Shown here: one piece after another, positions 49,505 to 58,784 of the stretch
Layout: each line of letters starts with the position of its first letter
How positions within the stretch are numbered: position 1 is the stretch's first letter
Assembly (NCBI GenBank): GCA_035326025.1
Contig: DAOKYT010000003.1
Coordinates: 27,948 to 91,947 of the forward strand
DNA: 64,000 nucleotides
From: Amarobacter sp035326025
GTDB taxonomy: Bacteria; Chloroflexota; Dehalococcoidia; Tepidiformales; Tepidiformaceae
Direction of reading: 5' to 3'
Translations under genes and position numbers: made by a program
The notes under the pieces: model-generated
What the model saw: only the letters and a program-made list of their open reading frames with translations
What the model was told of the DNA's origin: nothing
Database searches by the model: none

Positions 49505-50809
49505 ATGGTTGGGATGGCGAGGCCTGGCCTCATCCTCTATTACTCGGCAAGGTTTTTCGGGCAGGTCGCCCAGAACCTCCTGTTCGCGGCGCTCTTCGTG
49601 GCCGCCGGGACGAGCGACAACGCGGCCATCGGCCTCAGCTCGCTCCTCATCGCGACTACCGCCGCATCGCTGCTGTTCGGGGTCATGGGTGGCGCGCTGG
49701 CCGACCGCATCGGCCCCGGCCGGGGCATGGCCCTTGGCGCCCTCCTGCGTACGGCCGTCATCGTCCTGTGTTGCGTCCGATTCAATGCGCCCGCCCTCGC
49801 GGCCGGCGTAATCTTCGCCTACTCGGCGGTGTCGCAGGTGTATTCGCCATCGGAGATGGCGATGGTGCGGGTGCTCTGCGGGAAGGGCCGCGGCGCCGGA
49901 CACTCGCTCGGGATCGCCCTCCAGTACGCGGGCCAGGGAGCCGGCATGCTCGTGCTGGCGCCGCTGCTGTTCTTCCTCGGTGGCGCCCAGGGCATGCTCA
50001 TCGGCGCCTCGGTTGCCGGCCTGGCGCTCTCGGCCATCACGGTGGGGCTGTCGCTGCGCCACGGGCCGCCCGTACGCGTGCCGAAGGGCGACCATTCGTC
50101 GCTCCGCGATTCGCTCCGCGTCTTCAAGCGTTCGGCGATGGCGCGCGATGCGCTGGCAGTGCTCGCTGTCCAGACCATGATCGTCCAGGGCATCGTCGTC
50201 GCCCTGCCGCTCTACCTCCGCAACGACATCTCGCTGGGCGAGGAATGGGGCCTGTTTCTCGTGGCGCCGGGCGCGCTTGGCGTGGTCGCCGGGCTGGCCT
50301 GGTCGGCCGCGGCGGTCACCTCCGAGGTCTCGCAGAGAGTCATGCGCCTCGCCCTCGTCTCGATGGTGGTGGGAGTGTTCGCGCTGGCCGCCCTCGACTA
50401 CGGCCTCAGCGCGGTGCTCACCATCACCCGCTTCGGGCCGCTCATCGACCTTGAAGCGGACTTGAACACGACGATCATCGTGGCCTTCCCGGTCGCGTTC
50501 CTCGTCGGCTGTGCTGTCACCCTGGCGCTCGTCTCGGCGCGGGTGGCGCTCACGGCGGCCGCGCCGCTCGCCCACCAGTCGCGCGTCTTCGCCGTGCAGG
50601 CGACGCTGACCGACGCGTTCGTGGTGCTGCCGTTGTTGTTTATGGGTGTCGGCGTCGAGGTCGCGGGAGCGCGTCCGGTGCTCGCCGCGATGGGGGTGGT
50701 TGGGCTGGCCACACTGGTATTCATCGAACAGCCGCGCTTCCGGCCCCTGGCCCTCCACGCTCACGAATCGCCCCCCGCGCTCGCGCCGGCCCCAGCCGAA
50801 GCCGACTGA
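49505..50809 (+). CDS. MFS transporter
   Basis: A 434-residue protein with 12 membrane segments of the major facilitator superfamily. The loop 2-3 signature is GVMGGALADRIGPGRGMALGALLRTAVI. Substrate unknown; the family mostly exports drugs or metabolites. ATG 49505 is preferred; an upstream frame to 49442 has a weak start. An acidic/Pro tail ends PAPAEAD. It converges on the thioredoxin-like gene with 8 bp between stops. Confidence 0.88.
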   Translation: MVGMARPGLILYYSARFFGQVAQNLLFAALFVAAGTSDNAAIGLSSLLIATTAASLLFGVMGGALADRIGPGRGMALGALLRTAVIVLCCVRFNAPALAAGVIFAYSAVSQVYSPSEMAMVRVLCGKGRGAGHSLGIALQYAGQGAGMLVLAPLLFFLGGAQGMLIGASVAGLALSAITVGLSLRHGPPVRVPKGDHSSLRDSLRVFKRSAMARDALAVLAVQTMIVQGIVVALPLYLRNDISLGEEWGLFLVAPGALGVVAGLAWSAAAVTSEVSQRVMRLALVSMVVGVFALAALDYGLSAVLTITRFGPLIDLEADLNTTIIVAFPVAFLVGCAVTLALVSARVALTAAAPLAHQSRVFAVQATLTDAFVVLPLLFMGVGVEVAGARPVLAAMGVVGLATLVFIEQPRFRPLALHAHESPPALAPAPAEAD

Positions 50810-50816
50810 GGCCGCG

Positions 50817-51356
50817 TCATTCCGGCTGGGCCACGAACCGCGCGAGCTCCCGCCGGAACCCCTCTTCATCCGCCACGTCCCCGAACCGCCCGAGCTCTTG
50901 CCCGTTCGCATCGATGAGCAGGAATGCTGGCGTGCCGTCGATCCCGTAACGTTCGTCGGCGGTGTCGCGGCCGATCGATTTCTCGGCGAAGGCGAGGTGG
51001 TCCCGGTAGCCGGCCATCACGCGGTGGACGAAGAGGAGGTCGTCGCAGCGGGCGCAGCTGGGGCTGGTGAACCAGACGAGGGTGCCGCGGCCATCGGCGC
51101 GTGGTTCGGCCGCCGTGGGGAGCGGGCCCGGGGAGTGATAGATCGTGTGTTCGGTGCCCGAGATGGCGATCACCGGCCCGCCGGCGTTGGCCTCGGCGAG
51201 CGCCTGCAGTTCGCGGTCGATGGGTGATTCGCCGCCGGCTTCGAGGAACACCCAGACGGCGAACCCGAGCGTGGGAAGGACCATGAGGGCGGCGACCGCC
51301 CACGTTTTCCAGCCCCAGCGCGGGTTCCACCAGCCGCGCCGGTGCCCGGTTGTCAT
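50817..51356 (-). CDS. membrane-anchored thioredoxin-fold protein
   Basis: A 179-residue protein with one N-terminal membrane segment (WKTWAVAALMVLPTLGFAVWVFLEAGG, residues 17-42) and an extracytoplasmic thioredoxin-like domain: TLVWFTSPSCARCDDLLFVHRVM with CxxC and the cis-Pro in YGIDGTPAFLLID. Predicted thiol-disulfide oxidoreductase. It may act with the DsbB (43833) and DsbA-like (52861) proteins. The frame above 51356 runs into an N gap and is not coding. Confidence 0.88.
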   Translation of the reverse strand: MTTGHRRGWWNPRWGWKTWAVAALMVLPTLGFAVWVFLEAGGESPIDRELQALAEANAGGPVIAISGTEHTIYHSPGPLPTAAEPRADGRGTLVWFTSPSCARCDDLLFVHRVMAGYRDHLAFAEKSIGRDTADERYGIDGTPAFLLIDANGQELGRFGDVADEEGFRRELARFVAQPE

Positions 51357-51434
51357 TCCTCCAGTGTAGGCGGTGGGCGGCGGAGAGGGAGAGCCCGGCG
51401 GCGGCAAAGCGCGCCCTGTGAACGGCGCCGGGGG

Positions 51435-51534
51435 NNNNNNNNNNNNNNNNNNNNNNNNNNNNNNNNNNNNNNNNNNNNNNNNNNNNNNNNNNNNNNNNNN
51501 NNNNNNNNNNNNNNNNNNNNNNNNNNNNNNNNNN
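51435..51534. other. assembly gap of 100 N
   Basis: A third run of exactly 100 N. It lies directly before a transposase-like remnant, the sort of repeated sequence that breaks assemblies. Confidence 0.99.
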
Positions 51535-51940
51535 CCGGCTCCACGGCGGCCCTCGGGGAAGCGTCGACCGGGGCCACAACCTCGTTGGTACACCGGCGCT
51601 CCTTCCGAATCCCGTGAGACAGAGGTACGCGCGCAGACGCATGGCCGAGGACGCCGTTCGACTCGATGAGCGCCAGCGGCGGGCCGTTGCCACGGCTATC
51701 GCCGAGGTTTGCGACTATCGGGCCTGGCGGCTTCATGCCCTGAATGTGCGTACAAATCATGTTCAGGCCGTGGTTACAAGCGAGGCTCCCATCGACCATG
51801 TACCGAACAGCTTCAAGGCCTATGCAACACGAAGGTTGCGCGAGTCCGGCCTTGTGAGTAGCGGAACCCGGACATGGGCTCGCCATGGGGGCACGCGTTT
51901 CTTGCGGGACGAGCAAGACGTGATCGATGCCGTGTCGTAG
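51535..51940 (+). pseudogene. RAYT/IS200-like transposase remnant with in-frame amber stop
   Basis: The frame is open from the gap: RLHGGPRGSVDRGHNLVGTP, then VRLDERQRRAVATAIAEVCDYRAWRLHALNVRTNHVQAVV and VPNSFKAYATRRLRESGLVSSGTRTWARHGGTRFL. This matches REP-associated tyrosine (Y1) transposase-like proteins. The HUH motif reads NHVQ rather than NHVH. A TAG at 51938-51940 falls where the family has a Tyr (AVS-stop-VLDDQGDDPG), and homology continues in frame after it. The 5' end is in the gap. I call it a pseudogene; amber readthrough is less likely. Confidence 0.75.
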
Positions 51941-52187
51941 GTGCTGGACGACCAGGGCGATGACCCGGGAGGGACGATCGGACCCGCGGGCGCCGACGGT
52001 GATGGGCGAAAACAGCTCGTTTCCCCGGGGGAGGCCCGCCGCGCCCGGCCGGTGCGTCCGACCTCGGGCCAGCGGCCCCATGTGATCGGCGTTTCGAAGG
52101 TGTCGCCGGCCGCAGCCTGCCAGCCGGCCTCTTCGGGCGGCCGCGGTCTGGTGGCGGGCCGGCGGGGCGACCCGCGATACTCCCGCT

Positions 52188-52739
52188 ATGCGCCCCCGCC
52201 GTGCCCCCGGGATGATCGCGCTCGCGCTCGGCGCCGCGGTGCTGGCCGCCGCCTGCCTCCCCGGCGGGGGCGATGGGGGGCCAACGCCGGTGGTGACGAT
52301 CGACGCGAGCGGCACGCCAGTCCTGGTGGGGACGCCGACCCCGGCCGACATCGCCTACGCCGGTGGGTTGTGCCGGGCGGTGAACACCTACGTGGCGGCG
52401 ATTTCGGCGGAGACGGCGAAGGACCCCAACCTGTTTGGCGACCAGGACAAGCTCTTGCGGACGGCGGCGCCGATCCTCGACCGGTTCGCGAAGGACCTGG
52501 ACAGGGCGAAGGCGCCGAAGGACCTTTCGGCGTTCCACGGCGCGCTGGTGAAGCGGGTGAAGGAGATGGCCCGGCGGGCGAAGGAAGGGGAGGCGCCGGC
52601 GCCGGAGGATCTCTCGCGGTTTTCGAAGGACGTGCCGGTGCCGGCGGAGCAGGTGCAGGCGCGCCTGGCGGCGGCGGCCGGGCAACTGCCCGAGTGCGCC
52701 GCGTTTGGGATTGCCAACCTCTTCGGCGAGGTGGAGTGA
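52188..52739 (+). CDS. putative lipoprotein
   Basis: A 183-residue exported protein: MRPRRAPGMIALALGAAVLAAAC ends in a lipobox Cys, then a Gly/Pro/Thr linker and a helical domain (AGGLCRAVNTYVAAISAETAKDPN...) of unknown fold with one more Cys pair. Not recognised. It precedes the DsbA-like gene on the same strand, so a shared extracytoplasmic context is likely. Confidence 0.75.
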   Translation: MRPRRAPGMIALALGAAVLAAACLPGGGDGGPTPVVTIDASGTPVLVGTPTPADIAYAGGLCRAVNTYVAAISAETAKDPNLFGDQDKLLRTAAPILDRFAKDLDRAKAPKDLSAFHGALVKRVKEMARRAKEGEAPAPEDLSRFSKDVPVPAEQVQARLAAAAGQLPECAAFGIANLFGEVE

Positions 52740-52860
52740 GGGGCGCGTAAAGCCGCCTTCCGTGTCCCATAGGGAGGCGGGTGGTATTCTCGCCGCACAC
52801 GAAACCCGCAATGGCCGCCGCCGCGTGGCCCGAACACTTCGCCCAGGAACGACCGTACCC

Positions 52861-53787
52861 ATGTCCAACCGCCAGGCCCGTCGAGAGCAGTCGAAGCAAC
52901 GTCCCACGCGCGCCACGCGCGCCACGCGCCCGGCCCCGCGAGGTCCACAGCGTTCATCGGGAGGGGGCGGTTCGGACCTGATGTCGCGGCCGTTCCTGCT
53001 CATCGCCGCGGCGCTGGTGGTGGTGCTGGCCGTGGTGCTCGGCATTTTCATCGTGATGGGGGGCGGAAACGACAGCGAGGAGTTCGTCTCGCTGCTCGAA
53101 GAGGCGAACGCCAACCTGCCGGCCGACCTGGCCAGCGGCGCGAAGATCGGCAGCGACGATGCGCCGGTCAAGATCACCGCCTTCGAGGACTTCCAGTGCC
53201 CGTACTGCCTGAAGTTCACGGCCGAACAGGAAGGCGAGATCATCGAGCAGTTTGTGAAGACGGGGCGCGTCCAGTTCGAATACCAGCATTACCCCATCCT
53301 CGGCACGGAATCGGTGCGGGCCGCACTCGCCAGCCAGTGCGCGGCCGACCAGGATAAGTTCTGGCAGTACCACAACCGCCTCTTCCTCGAGCAGGCGAAG
53401 GCCGACCAGTGGGGAAACGAGAAACTGAACGTGGGCCGGTTCTCCGATGAGAAGCTGAAGCAGTATGCGAGCGAGGTGGGGCTGGATACGGCCTCCTTCA
53501 ACGCCTGCTTCGATGGCAACGAGCACCTCGACCTGATTACCGAGCAGCAGCGCACAGCCCAGCAGTTCGGCATCACGGGCACGCCCGGCTTCCTGGTCAA
53601 CGGCCAGCCGCTGGGCGCCGGCACACCCGCGGACATCGATGCCTGGCGCCAGCTCGTGGAGAACGTCGAGAACGCGATTGCGACAGCGACGGCGAGCGCC
53701 AGCGCCAGCCCCGCGGCCACCGTCGACGCGACCCCGGCGGCCACCGGGACGACCGCGCCGGCGGCGAGCGCCACGCCTACTCCCTAG
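52861..53787 (+). CDS. DsbA-family thiol-disulfide oxidoreductase
   Basis: A 308-residue protein with a basic N-terminus, a membrane anchor (LLIAAALVVVLAVVLGIFIVM, residues 43-63) and a thioredoxin/DsbA domain: FEDFQCPYCLKFTAEQE with CPYC, the helical insert, and the cis-Pro GITGTPGFLVNGQ. The last 40 residues are Ala/Thr/Pro-rich. Predicted extracytoplasmic oxidase or isomerase, a partner of the DsbB-like gene. ATG 52861 is chosen over the upstream frame, which is shadow. Confidence 0.92.
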   Translation: MSNRQARREQSKQRPTRATRATRPAPRGPQRSSGGGGSDLMSRPFLLIAAALVVVLAVVLGIFIVMGGGNDSEEFVSLLEEANANLPADLASGAKIGSDDAPVKITAFEDFQCPYCLKFTAEQEGEIIEQFVKTGRVQFEYQHYPILGTESVRAALASQCAADQDKFWQYHNRLFLEQAKADQWGNEKLNVGRFSDEKLKQYASEVGLDTASFNACFDGNEHLDLITEQQRTAQQFGITGTPGFLVNGQPLGAGTPADIDAWRQLVENVENAIATATASASASPAATVDATPAATGTTAPAASATPTP

Positions 53788-53796
53788 AGGCGCGAT

Positions 53797-54501
53797 GTGG
53801 AGAACGAACCCGCGCGCTGGGATGGCTGGCTTGGCCCGAAGCAGTGGATGCCGATCGTCGGCGTGCTTTCGGTCGCGGTCATCGCACTGGTCGCGCTGCT
53901 CATCCTCAACTCCGGCGATGAGGCGGACGCGGGTGGCGGCGAGGCCGCCCTCGGGGTCAGCGGCGGCACGCGCCCGCTGACGCATGAGCACGCCGACTTC
54001 GCGGTGGTGATTCGCGGGGAGAAGTTCGATTTCAGCGACCCGCGATTCATCTCCGATACGGAGGGCAAGGAGCTCAGCGAAAACGTGCATCTCCACGCGC
54101 CGCGCTTCAGCGTGGTGCACGTTCACCGCACCCTCACCACGTGGGACGAGTTCTTCCGCAGCCTGGGCTTCACGCTGACGGACCCCTCCTTCCCCGGGAC
54201 GACGAGCGAGCGCACCTGCATGGAGCTGCCTTCGCGCGAGAAGCTGTGCAACTCGGCGACGGAGAGCTGGAAGTTCATCGCCAACGGCGTGGTGGTCGAT
54301 GGGCTGGCGAACGTGTACATCGGCGACCTGGACCGGGTGCTCTTCAGTTATGGGCCGGAGGCCGCGGACGAGGTGATCGCGAGCCAGTGGCCGGACGTCA
54401 CCGACCAGGCCTGCATCCCGGCGGAGCTGTGCGTGGAGCGCATCCCGGCGGATGAGCCAAGGGAGACGTGTTCGGGCCGCCAGGATTCGTGCGGTCCGTA
54501 G
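53797..54501 (+). CDS. membrane-anchored His-rich protein, function unknown
   Basis: A 234-residue protein with one membrane segment (residues 18-40) and an extracytoplasmic domain. Conserved-looking His clusters: LTHEHADFAV (about residue 62), ENVHLHAPRFSVVHVHRTLTTWDEFF (about 100-120), and four Cys including TCMELPSREKLC. The His pattern suggests a metal site. GTG 53797 begins nine bases after the DsbA stop, so the two genes are probably co-transcribed. I do not recognise the family. Confidence 0.75.
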   Translation: MENEPARWDGWLGPKQWMPIVGVLSVAVIALVALLILNSGDEADAGGGEAALGVSGGTRPLTHEHADFAVVIRGEKFDFSDPRFISDTEGKELSENVHLHAPRFSVVHVHRTLTTWDEFFRSLGFTLTDPSFPGTTSERTCMELPSREKLCNSATESWKFIANGVVVDGLANVYIGDLDRVLFSYGPEAADEVIASQWPDVTDQACIPAELCVERIPADEPRETCSGRQDSCGP

Positions 54502-54566
54502 GCGGGGGCCGGCGCCCCTTCCGGCGGGGCGGCCTGTCCCCGGCCTGAACATGTTAGCCTCACCGC

Positions 54567-55376
54567 ATGCCGTCGCAGTCCGCCCCCCACGACGGACCCC
54601 ACGGAGTGTTCCACCCCTCGCCCCAGGTGATGGTCGTGGCGCGGGAGATTGGCCTGATGTTCGCGGCGGTGATCGCGTACTTCGCCATCCGCGGGCTGGT
54701 GGAAAACAGCGGCCGCGATTCCGTGGCCAACGCCTGGCGCGTCATCGACTTCGAGAAGGCCCTGGGGATCTTCGTCGAGGAGCAGATCCAGCGGCCGTTC
54801 ATCGAATCGGGCTTCCTCACCACCCTGATGAACTGGGTGTACATCTATGGGCACTGGCCGTTCATCGCGGTGGTGGCGGTCTGGCTGGTGGCGCGCCACC
54901 CGGCGGAATACCGGGTGATCCGGAACGCGTTCCTCATTTCGGGGAGCATTGGGCTGTTCTTCTTCCTCTTTTTCCCGGTGGCGCCGCCGCGGCTGGTGCC
55001 CGGGCTCGACATCGTCGACACGGTCACGGAGCACTCGAAGGCGTACCGCGTGCTCCAGCCACCGGCCCTGGTGAACCAGTACGCGGCGCTGCCGAGCTTC
55101 CACTTCGGGTGGAACATGCTCATCGGCATCGGCATCATCCGCTGCGCGCCGGCCTGGCCCTGGCGCGTGGTGGGGGCGGTGGCGCCGCTGGTGATGGGGG
55201 TTTCGACCGTGACGACGGCGAACCACTACATCGTCGACCCGATCCTGGGTGGCCTCATCTGCATCCTGGCGCTGTACGGGGCGGAATGGATGCGGGGCCG
55301 GCGGCGCTCGCCGCTTTCGCTCACCATGTGGTTCTCGGCCATGCCGCCGCCGGGAGGCGCGCCTGATGCCCGCTAG
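54567..55376 (+). CDS. PAP2-superfamily membrane phosphatase (Aur1-like)
   Basis: A 269-residue membrane protein with about six helices, of the PAP2_3/inositol-phosphorylceramide-synthase-like group. The phosphatase motifs are PSFHFGWNMLIG (first His) and TANHYIVDPILGG (second His and Asp). Likely lipid phosphatase or phospho-lipid head-group transferase. It overlaps the next gene, GDPD, by 11 bp, so both handle lipid phosphates in one operon. Confidence 0.87.
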   Translation: MPSQSAPHDGPHGVFHPSPQVMVVAREIGLMFAAVIAYFAIRGLVENSGRDSVANAWRVIDFEKALGIFVEEQIQRPFIESGFLTTLMNWVYIYGHWPFIAVVAVWLVARHPAEYRVIRNAFLISGSIGLFFFLFFPVAPPRLVPGLDIVDTVTEHSKAYRVLQPPALVNQYAALPSFHFGWNMLIGIGIIRCAPAWPWRVVGAVAPLVMGVSTVTTANHYIVDPILGGLICILALYGAEWMRGRRRSPLSLTMWFSAMPPPGGAPDAR

Positions 55377-56082
55377 GCTGCTCGACCCATCCCGCCCGAT
55401 CGCCATCGCGCACAGGGCCGGCAACGACCTGTCGCGCCTGAAGGAGGCGGAGGCCGCCGGGGCCGATGTGGTGGAGGCCGACCTCTGGCAGCGCCTGGGG
55501 CGGCTGGAAGTGCGGCACCTGAAGACCGTCGGGCCAATCCCCATCTTCTGGGACCGCTGGTACCTGGCGAACCCGTTCGCCCGGCGTCCGTTGTTGCGCG
55601 AGCTGGTCGCGGCGGCGGCACCGGAGACGCTGCTGATGCTCGACCTGAAGGGGTGGAGCAACCAGCTGGGGCCGGCCGTGCGGCGGGAGATGGAGCGGAT
55701 CGCCCCCGGCCGGCCCTATGCCGTCTGTGCCCAGCGCTGGTCGATGCTCGAGCCTTTCCACGCCGTGCCGGAAGCCATCGTCGTCCATTCGATCGGCAAC
55801 CGGGAGCGGATCGGCCAGGTGATGGCCCACATCTCGCGCCCCGGCCATGCGGCCGTCTCGATCCACCAGGAACTGCTCTCGCCGGCGGTCGTGGCGCGGC
55901 TGCGCGAGCACGCCGCGGTGGTGATGGCGTGGCCGGTCAACGATGAGGCGCTCCTCCACCGCCTCTACCGGTTGGGTGTGAATGGCTTCAGCACCGACCG
56001 GCTGGAGATCGTGCGGGCGGTTGGCGAGCTCGGTCCGCTGCCGCCGGTGGCGAGCGCTCCTGTTGACCCGTCCATGCGCTGA
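55366..56082 (+). CDS. glycerophosphodiester phosphodiesterase-like protein
   Basis: A 238-residue TIM-barrel GDPD enzyme, hydrolysing glycerophosphodiesters. Seen: IAIAHRAGNDLSRLKEAEAAGADVVEADL with the catalytic His and acidic residues, LMLDLKG, and a closing MAWPVNDEALLHRLYRLGVNGFSTD, as in the family. The second catalytic His, in RLEVRHLKTVG, is in the expected area. The ATG lies inside the PAP2 gene's last codons. Confidence 0.88.
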   Translation: MPARLLDPSRPIAIAHRAGNDLSRLKEAEAAGADVVEADLWQRLGRLEVRHLKTVGPIPIFWDRWYLANPFARRPLLRELVAAAAPETLLMLDLKGWSNQLGPAVRREMERIAPGRPYAVCAQRWSMLEPFHAVPEAIVVHSIGNRERIGQVMAHISRPGHAAVSIHQELLSPAVVARLREHAAVVMAWPVNDEALLHRLYRLGVNGFSTDRLEIVRAVGELGPLPPVASAPVDPSMR

Positions 56083-56177
56083 CCGTGGCCCGCGAGACGG
56101 GGCCGGTGCCCCCGGGAGTGGGTGCTCTTGCCACGCGATCCTGGCACTGGTAGTGTCACAAAGCGCCGGATGCCGGC

Positions 56178-57095
56178 ATGGAGGAGCCCGTGGCAGAACG
56201 TTTCGATGTCGTCTTCCTTGGCACGGGGAGTCCGCTCCCGAGTGCCGATCGCTGTGGCGCGGGCCATGTGGTGGTCGCCGGCGAGACGCACGTCCTGGTC
56301 GATTGCGGGTGGGGCGCCGCGCGAAAGATCCTCCCCGGCGGCGTGATGCCGGTGCAGATCGACACGGCGGTCTTCACCCACATGCACTCCGACCACATCA
56401 CCGATTTCCCCGACTTCCTCTTCCTGCGCTGGACGGCGGGAGCGACGAAGCCCCTTCGCGTCTTCGGGCCGGAAGGGACGCAGGAGATGGTGGACGGCTT
56501 CCTCATGGCCCTCCGCCGGGACATCGGCTTCCGGCTCGAGCACCACCAGGGGAAACTCCACCCGGACGGCATCAGGGTGGAGGTCACGGAGGTGCCGGTG
56601 ACCGCACGGGCGGAGAAGTTCCTGGACATTGCCGGCCTGAGCATCGAGAGCTTCGAGGTGAACCACTACCCGGTGGTACCCGCCTTCGGCTACCGCCTCC
56701 GCTTCGATGGCCGCTCCGTCGTGATGTCCGGCGACACCATCTTCTGTGAGTCGCTGCTCCACGCCTCGCAGGGCGCCGACATGCTCGTGTGCGAAGCCCT
56801 GAACGTGCCGATGCTGGAGATGCGCCGCAACGCCCTCCGGATGATGGGGCGCGAGCTCCAGGCATCGCTCTTCGGCGATATCCCCACCTACCACATCCCG
56901 ACAGACGAGGTGGCGAAGCTGGCCAGGAGCGCGGGGGTCGGCAAGCTCGTCCTCTCCCACCTCATCCCGCCCATCCCGAACGACGGTCCCGAGCTGCAGG
57001 CGTTCACGCAGGGCATGGCGGCGCTCTATGGTGGCCCCATCCACGTCGCCCGCGATGCCGAGCGCATCCCTGTCGAGAAGCGAGCAACCGCATGA
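56178..57095 (+). CDS. MBL-fold metallohydrolase (RNase Z-like)
   Basis: A 305-residue metallo-beta-lactamase-fold hydrolase. Metal ligands: THMHSDHITDFPDF (HxHxDH), and later VNHYPVVPAF and SGDTIFCESL with Asp. It resembles arylsulfatase/RNase Z-type enzymes; the substrate is unknown. Its stop overlaps the next ATG (ATGA). Confidence 0.9.
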   Translation: MEEPVAERFDVVFLGTGSPLPSADRCGAGHVVVAGETHVLVDCGWGAARKILPGGVMPVQIDTAVFTHMHSDHITDFPDFLFLRWTAGATKPLRVFGPEGTQEMVDGFLMALRRDIGFRLEHHQGKLHPDGIRVEVTEVPVTARAEKFLDIAGLSIESFEVNHYPVVPAFGYRLRFDGRSVVMSGDTIFCESLLHASQGADMLVCEALNVPMLEMRRNALRMMGRELQASLFGDIPTYHIPTDEVAKLARSAGVGKLVLSHLIPPIPNDGPELQAFTQGMAALYGGPIHVARDAERIPVEKRATA

Positions 57096-57670
57096 GCCAC
57101 GAAGCAATGTTTGTCGATTCCCTGCGCAACCGCATCCGCGCCATGAACATCCTCTGGGAGCGCGCGGCCAGCGACCTCACGCTCGACCAGGTGAACCACC
57201 ACGAGCGCGAGGGCGTCCTGCCCATGGCCTTCAGCTTCAGCCACTACATCCGCGCCCAGGACCAGTCGATCAGCGTCATGTTCCTGCGCGAGCAGCCGCT
57301 GTGGGTTAGCGGCGGCTGGGGCGCGAAGGTGGGCGTCAGCATCGACGTCCTCGGCCGCGAGGAGACCGTGGAGGAGATGCAGCACCTCCGCTTCGGCGAC
57401 TTCGAAGCCTGGAAGCAGTACCAGGCGGAAGTGATCGCCCGTACGTCCCGTGTGCTCGACACCATCACGGCGGACATGCTGGCCGAAGTCATCCTCCCGC
57501 AGCTGCCGCCGAACATGCAGAACATCTTCTGCGCGATCGTCATTGGCCCCGGCGCGCCCCTGCGCAAGCTCGAAGTGCTGGAATGTTTCGTCTACCAGCA
57601 CGGCCTGCGCCACATGGGCGAGATCGAGCACGGCCGCGCCCTCGTCGGCCTCCAGGGGATGACGAGCTAA
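57092..57670 (+). CDS. DinB-family protein
   Basis: A 192-residue DinB-like four-helix bundle. Helix 1 begins MFVDSLRNRIRAMNILWERAASDLTLDQVNHH; the metal-type His residues include one in FSFSHYIRAQDQS and one in YQHGLRHMGEIE. DinB proteins are often metal-dependent thiol-S-transferases, but this is not proven. ATG is coupled to the MBL gene by ATGA. Confidence 0.8.
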   Translation: MSHEAMFVDSLRNRIRAMNILWERAASDLTLDQVNHHEREGVLPMAFSFSHYIRAQDQSISVMFLREQPLWVSGGWGAKVGVSIDVLGREETVEEMQHLRFGDFEAWKQYQAEVIARTSRVLDTITADMLAEVILPQLPPNMQNIFCAIVIGPGAPLRKLEVLECFVYQHGLRHMGEIEHGRALVGLQGMTS

Positions 57671-57764
57671 GGCTAATGAACGGCGCCGGACCCTCCTGGA
57701 ACGGCGAGACCAGCAATTGCCCCTATGAACACGGCGATACCGATGGCCCTGGCTATCGTCACTC

Positions 57765-58526
57765 TCATTTCATCACCGCCGCTGCGACCTGGAGGCAAAA
57801 ACCTTCGTTGGCTGCCAGGCCGGAGATCGTTGTTAACACGTCTGTCTCCGGGTTGTAGCCGGCGAGGAAGCACCCTCCGAACTGTTTGTTTCCCACCGAG
57901 ACGATCGGCCGGGAGACGACGACGGGTATACCGTTGACCGTGGATTCGAACCACCGCTCCCTGGGGGATGCGTAGGTAATGGGCTCGCGACCTCGGATAC
58001 GATGAACCAGCAGCCCGCTGCCCCCCTCGTTAACATCCGGGGTGCCGGGCGAGACCGCGAAGGTCCAGGCGATTTCGGAAAGGTCCTCCCCGCAGAGAAA
58101 GACCTCAGGGACGTTTGATGGCACCACTCCGGGTGGCATCGATTCAGGGTCCACACGCAAAGGCCCGGGGGCTGTCGCGACAGAAATCTCCGTCCCCGGT
58201 GGTGCCGGCTCCAGTCCCGTCCCGGGGCAGAGGTCGAAGCCGGTCCTGCCCTGCCAGGATGGGTCGATCTCGAGTCCGTTTAGCTCCCCGCGAAACGGCT
58301 GACGCTGGGCATCCTCATTGACGAATGGCTGATACCAGAACGGCTGTGAAGTGTCCGGCGTTGTGTCCGGCGCCGGCGTGACCGTATGGTCGGGCGGCGT
58401 TGCTCCGGTCGTCGCGCGGGACTCTGGGCCGGATCCGCGCATCATGTACGTGGCCGTAAACGTCGCGGTCGCGATCACAGCGATCGCCAAGATGAGAATC
58501 ACCGCTGGTTTCCGAATGAGTCGCAT
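57765..58526 (-). CDS. membrane-anchored hypothetical protein
   Basis: A 253-residue protein with an N-terminal membrane anchor (AVILILAIAVIATATFTATYM, residues 8-28), a Thr/Pro linker and an extracytoplasmic domain containing four Cys (LCPGTG, LCGEDL, GGCFLAG, GFCLQVA). Not recognised. ATG 58526 fits a signal anchor; the frame above continues into the intergenic region. It diverges from the iron transporter operon. Confidence 0.7.
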   Translation of the reverse strand: MRLIRKPAVILILAIAVIATATFTATYMMRGSGPESRATTGATPPDHTVTPAPDTTPDTSQPFWYQPFVNEDAQRQPFRGELNGLEIDPSWQGRTGFDLCPGTGLEPAPPGTEISVATAPGPLRVDPESMPPGVVPSNVPEVFLCGEDLSEIAWTFAVSPGTPDVNEGGSGLLVHRIRGREPITYASPRERWFESTVNGIPVVVSRPIVSVGNKQFGGCFLAGYNPETDVLTTISGLAANEGFCLQVAAAVMK

Positions 58527-58784
58527 CCTCCACCGCTTGCCAAAAGGGAATACACCCCCGCCACCACGCCCGACGTTATTCCCCCGCCCTTTGGCCCCGC
58601 AAGCTCGGTTTGGCCCCTTGTGATACATCTGCAAGCCAGGTAAACGCTCAGCACGGCCGGCGTTGCGGCAACCTGCCTCGCGGCTTCCAGCTCGATCTGG
58701 GGGCAGGGTGGGTGTGCGCCACTCAGCCCGGGAGCTTTAGCAGCGACGCGCGAAGCCGTGCCGAGCCGCGGGTTTAGATACCAC

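Noticed and set aside
57930..57960. tRNA T-arm-like sequence (GGTTCGAATCC) on the minus strand
   Set aside because: It encodes RWFEST within the hypothetical membrane protein, and no acceptor, D or anticodon arms surround it.
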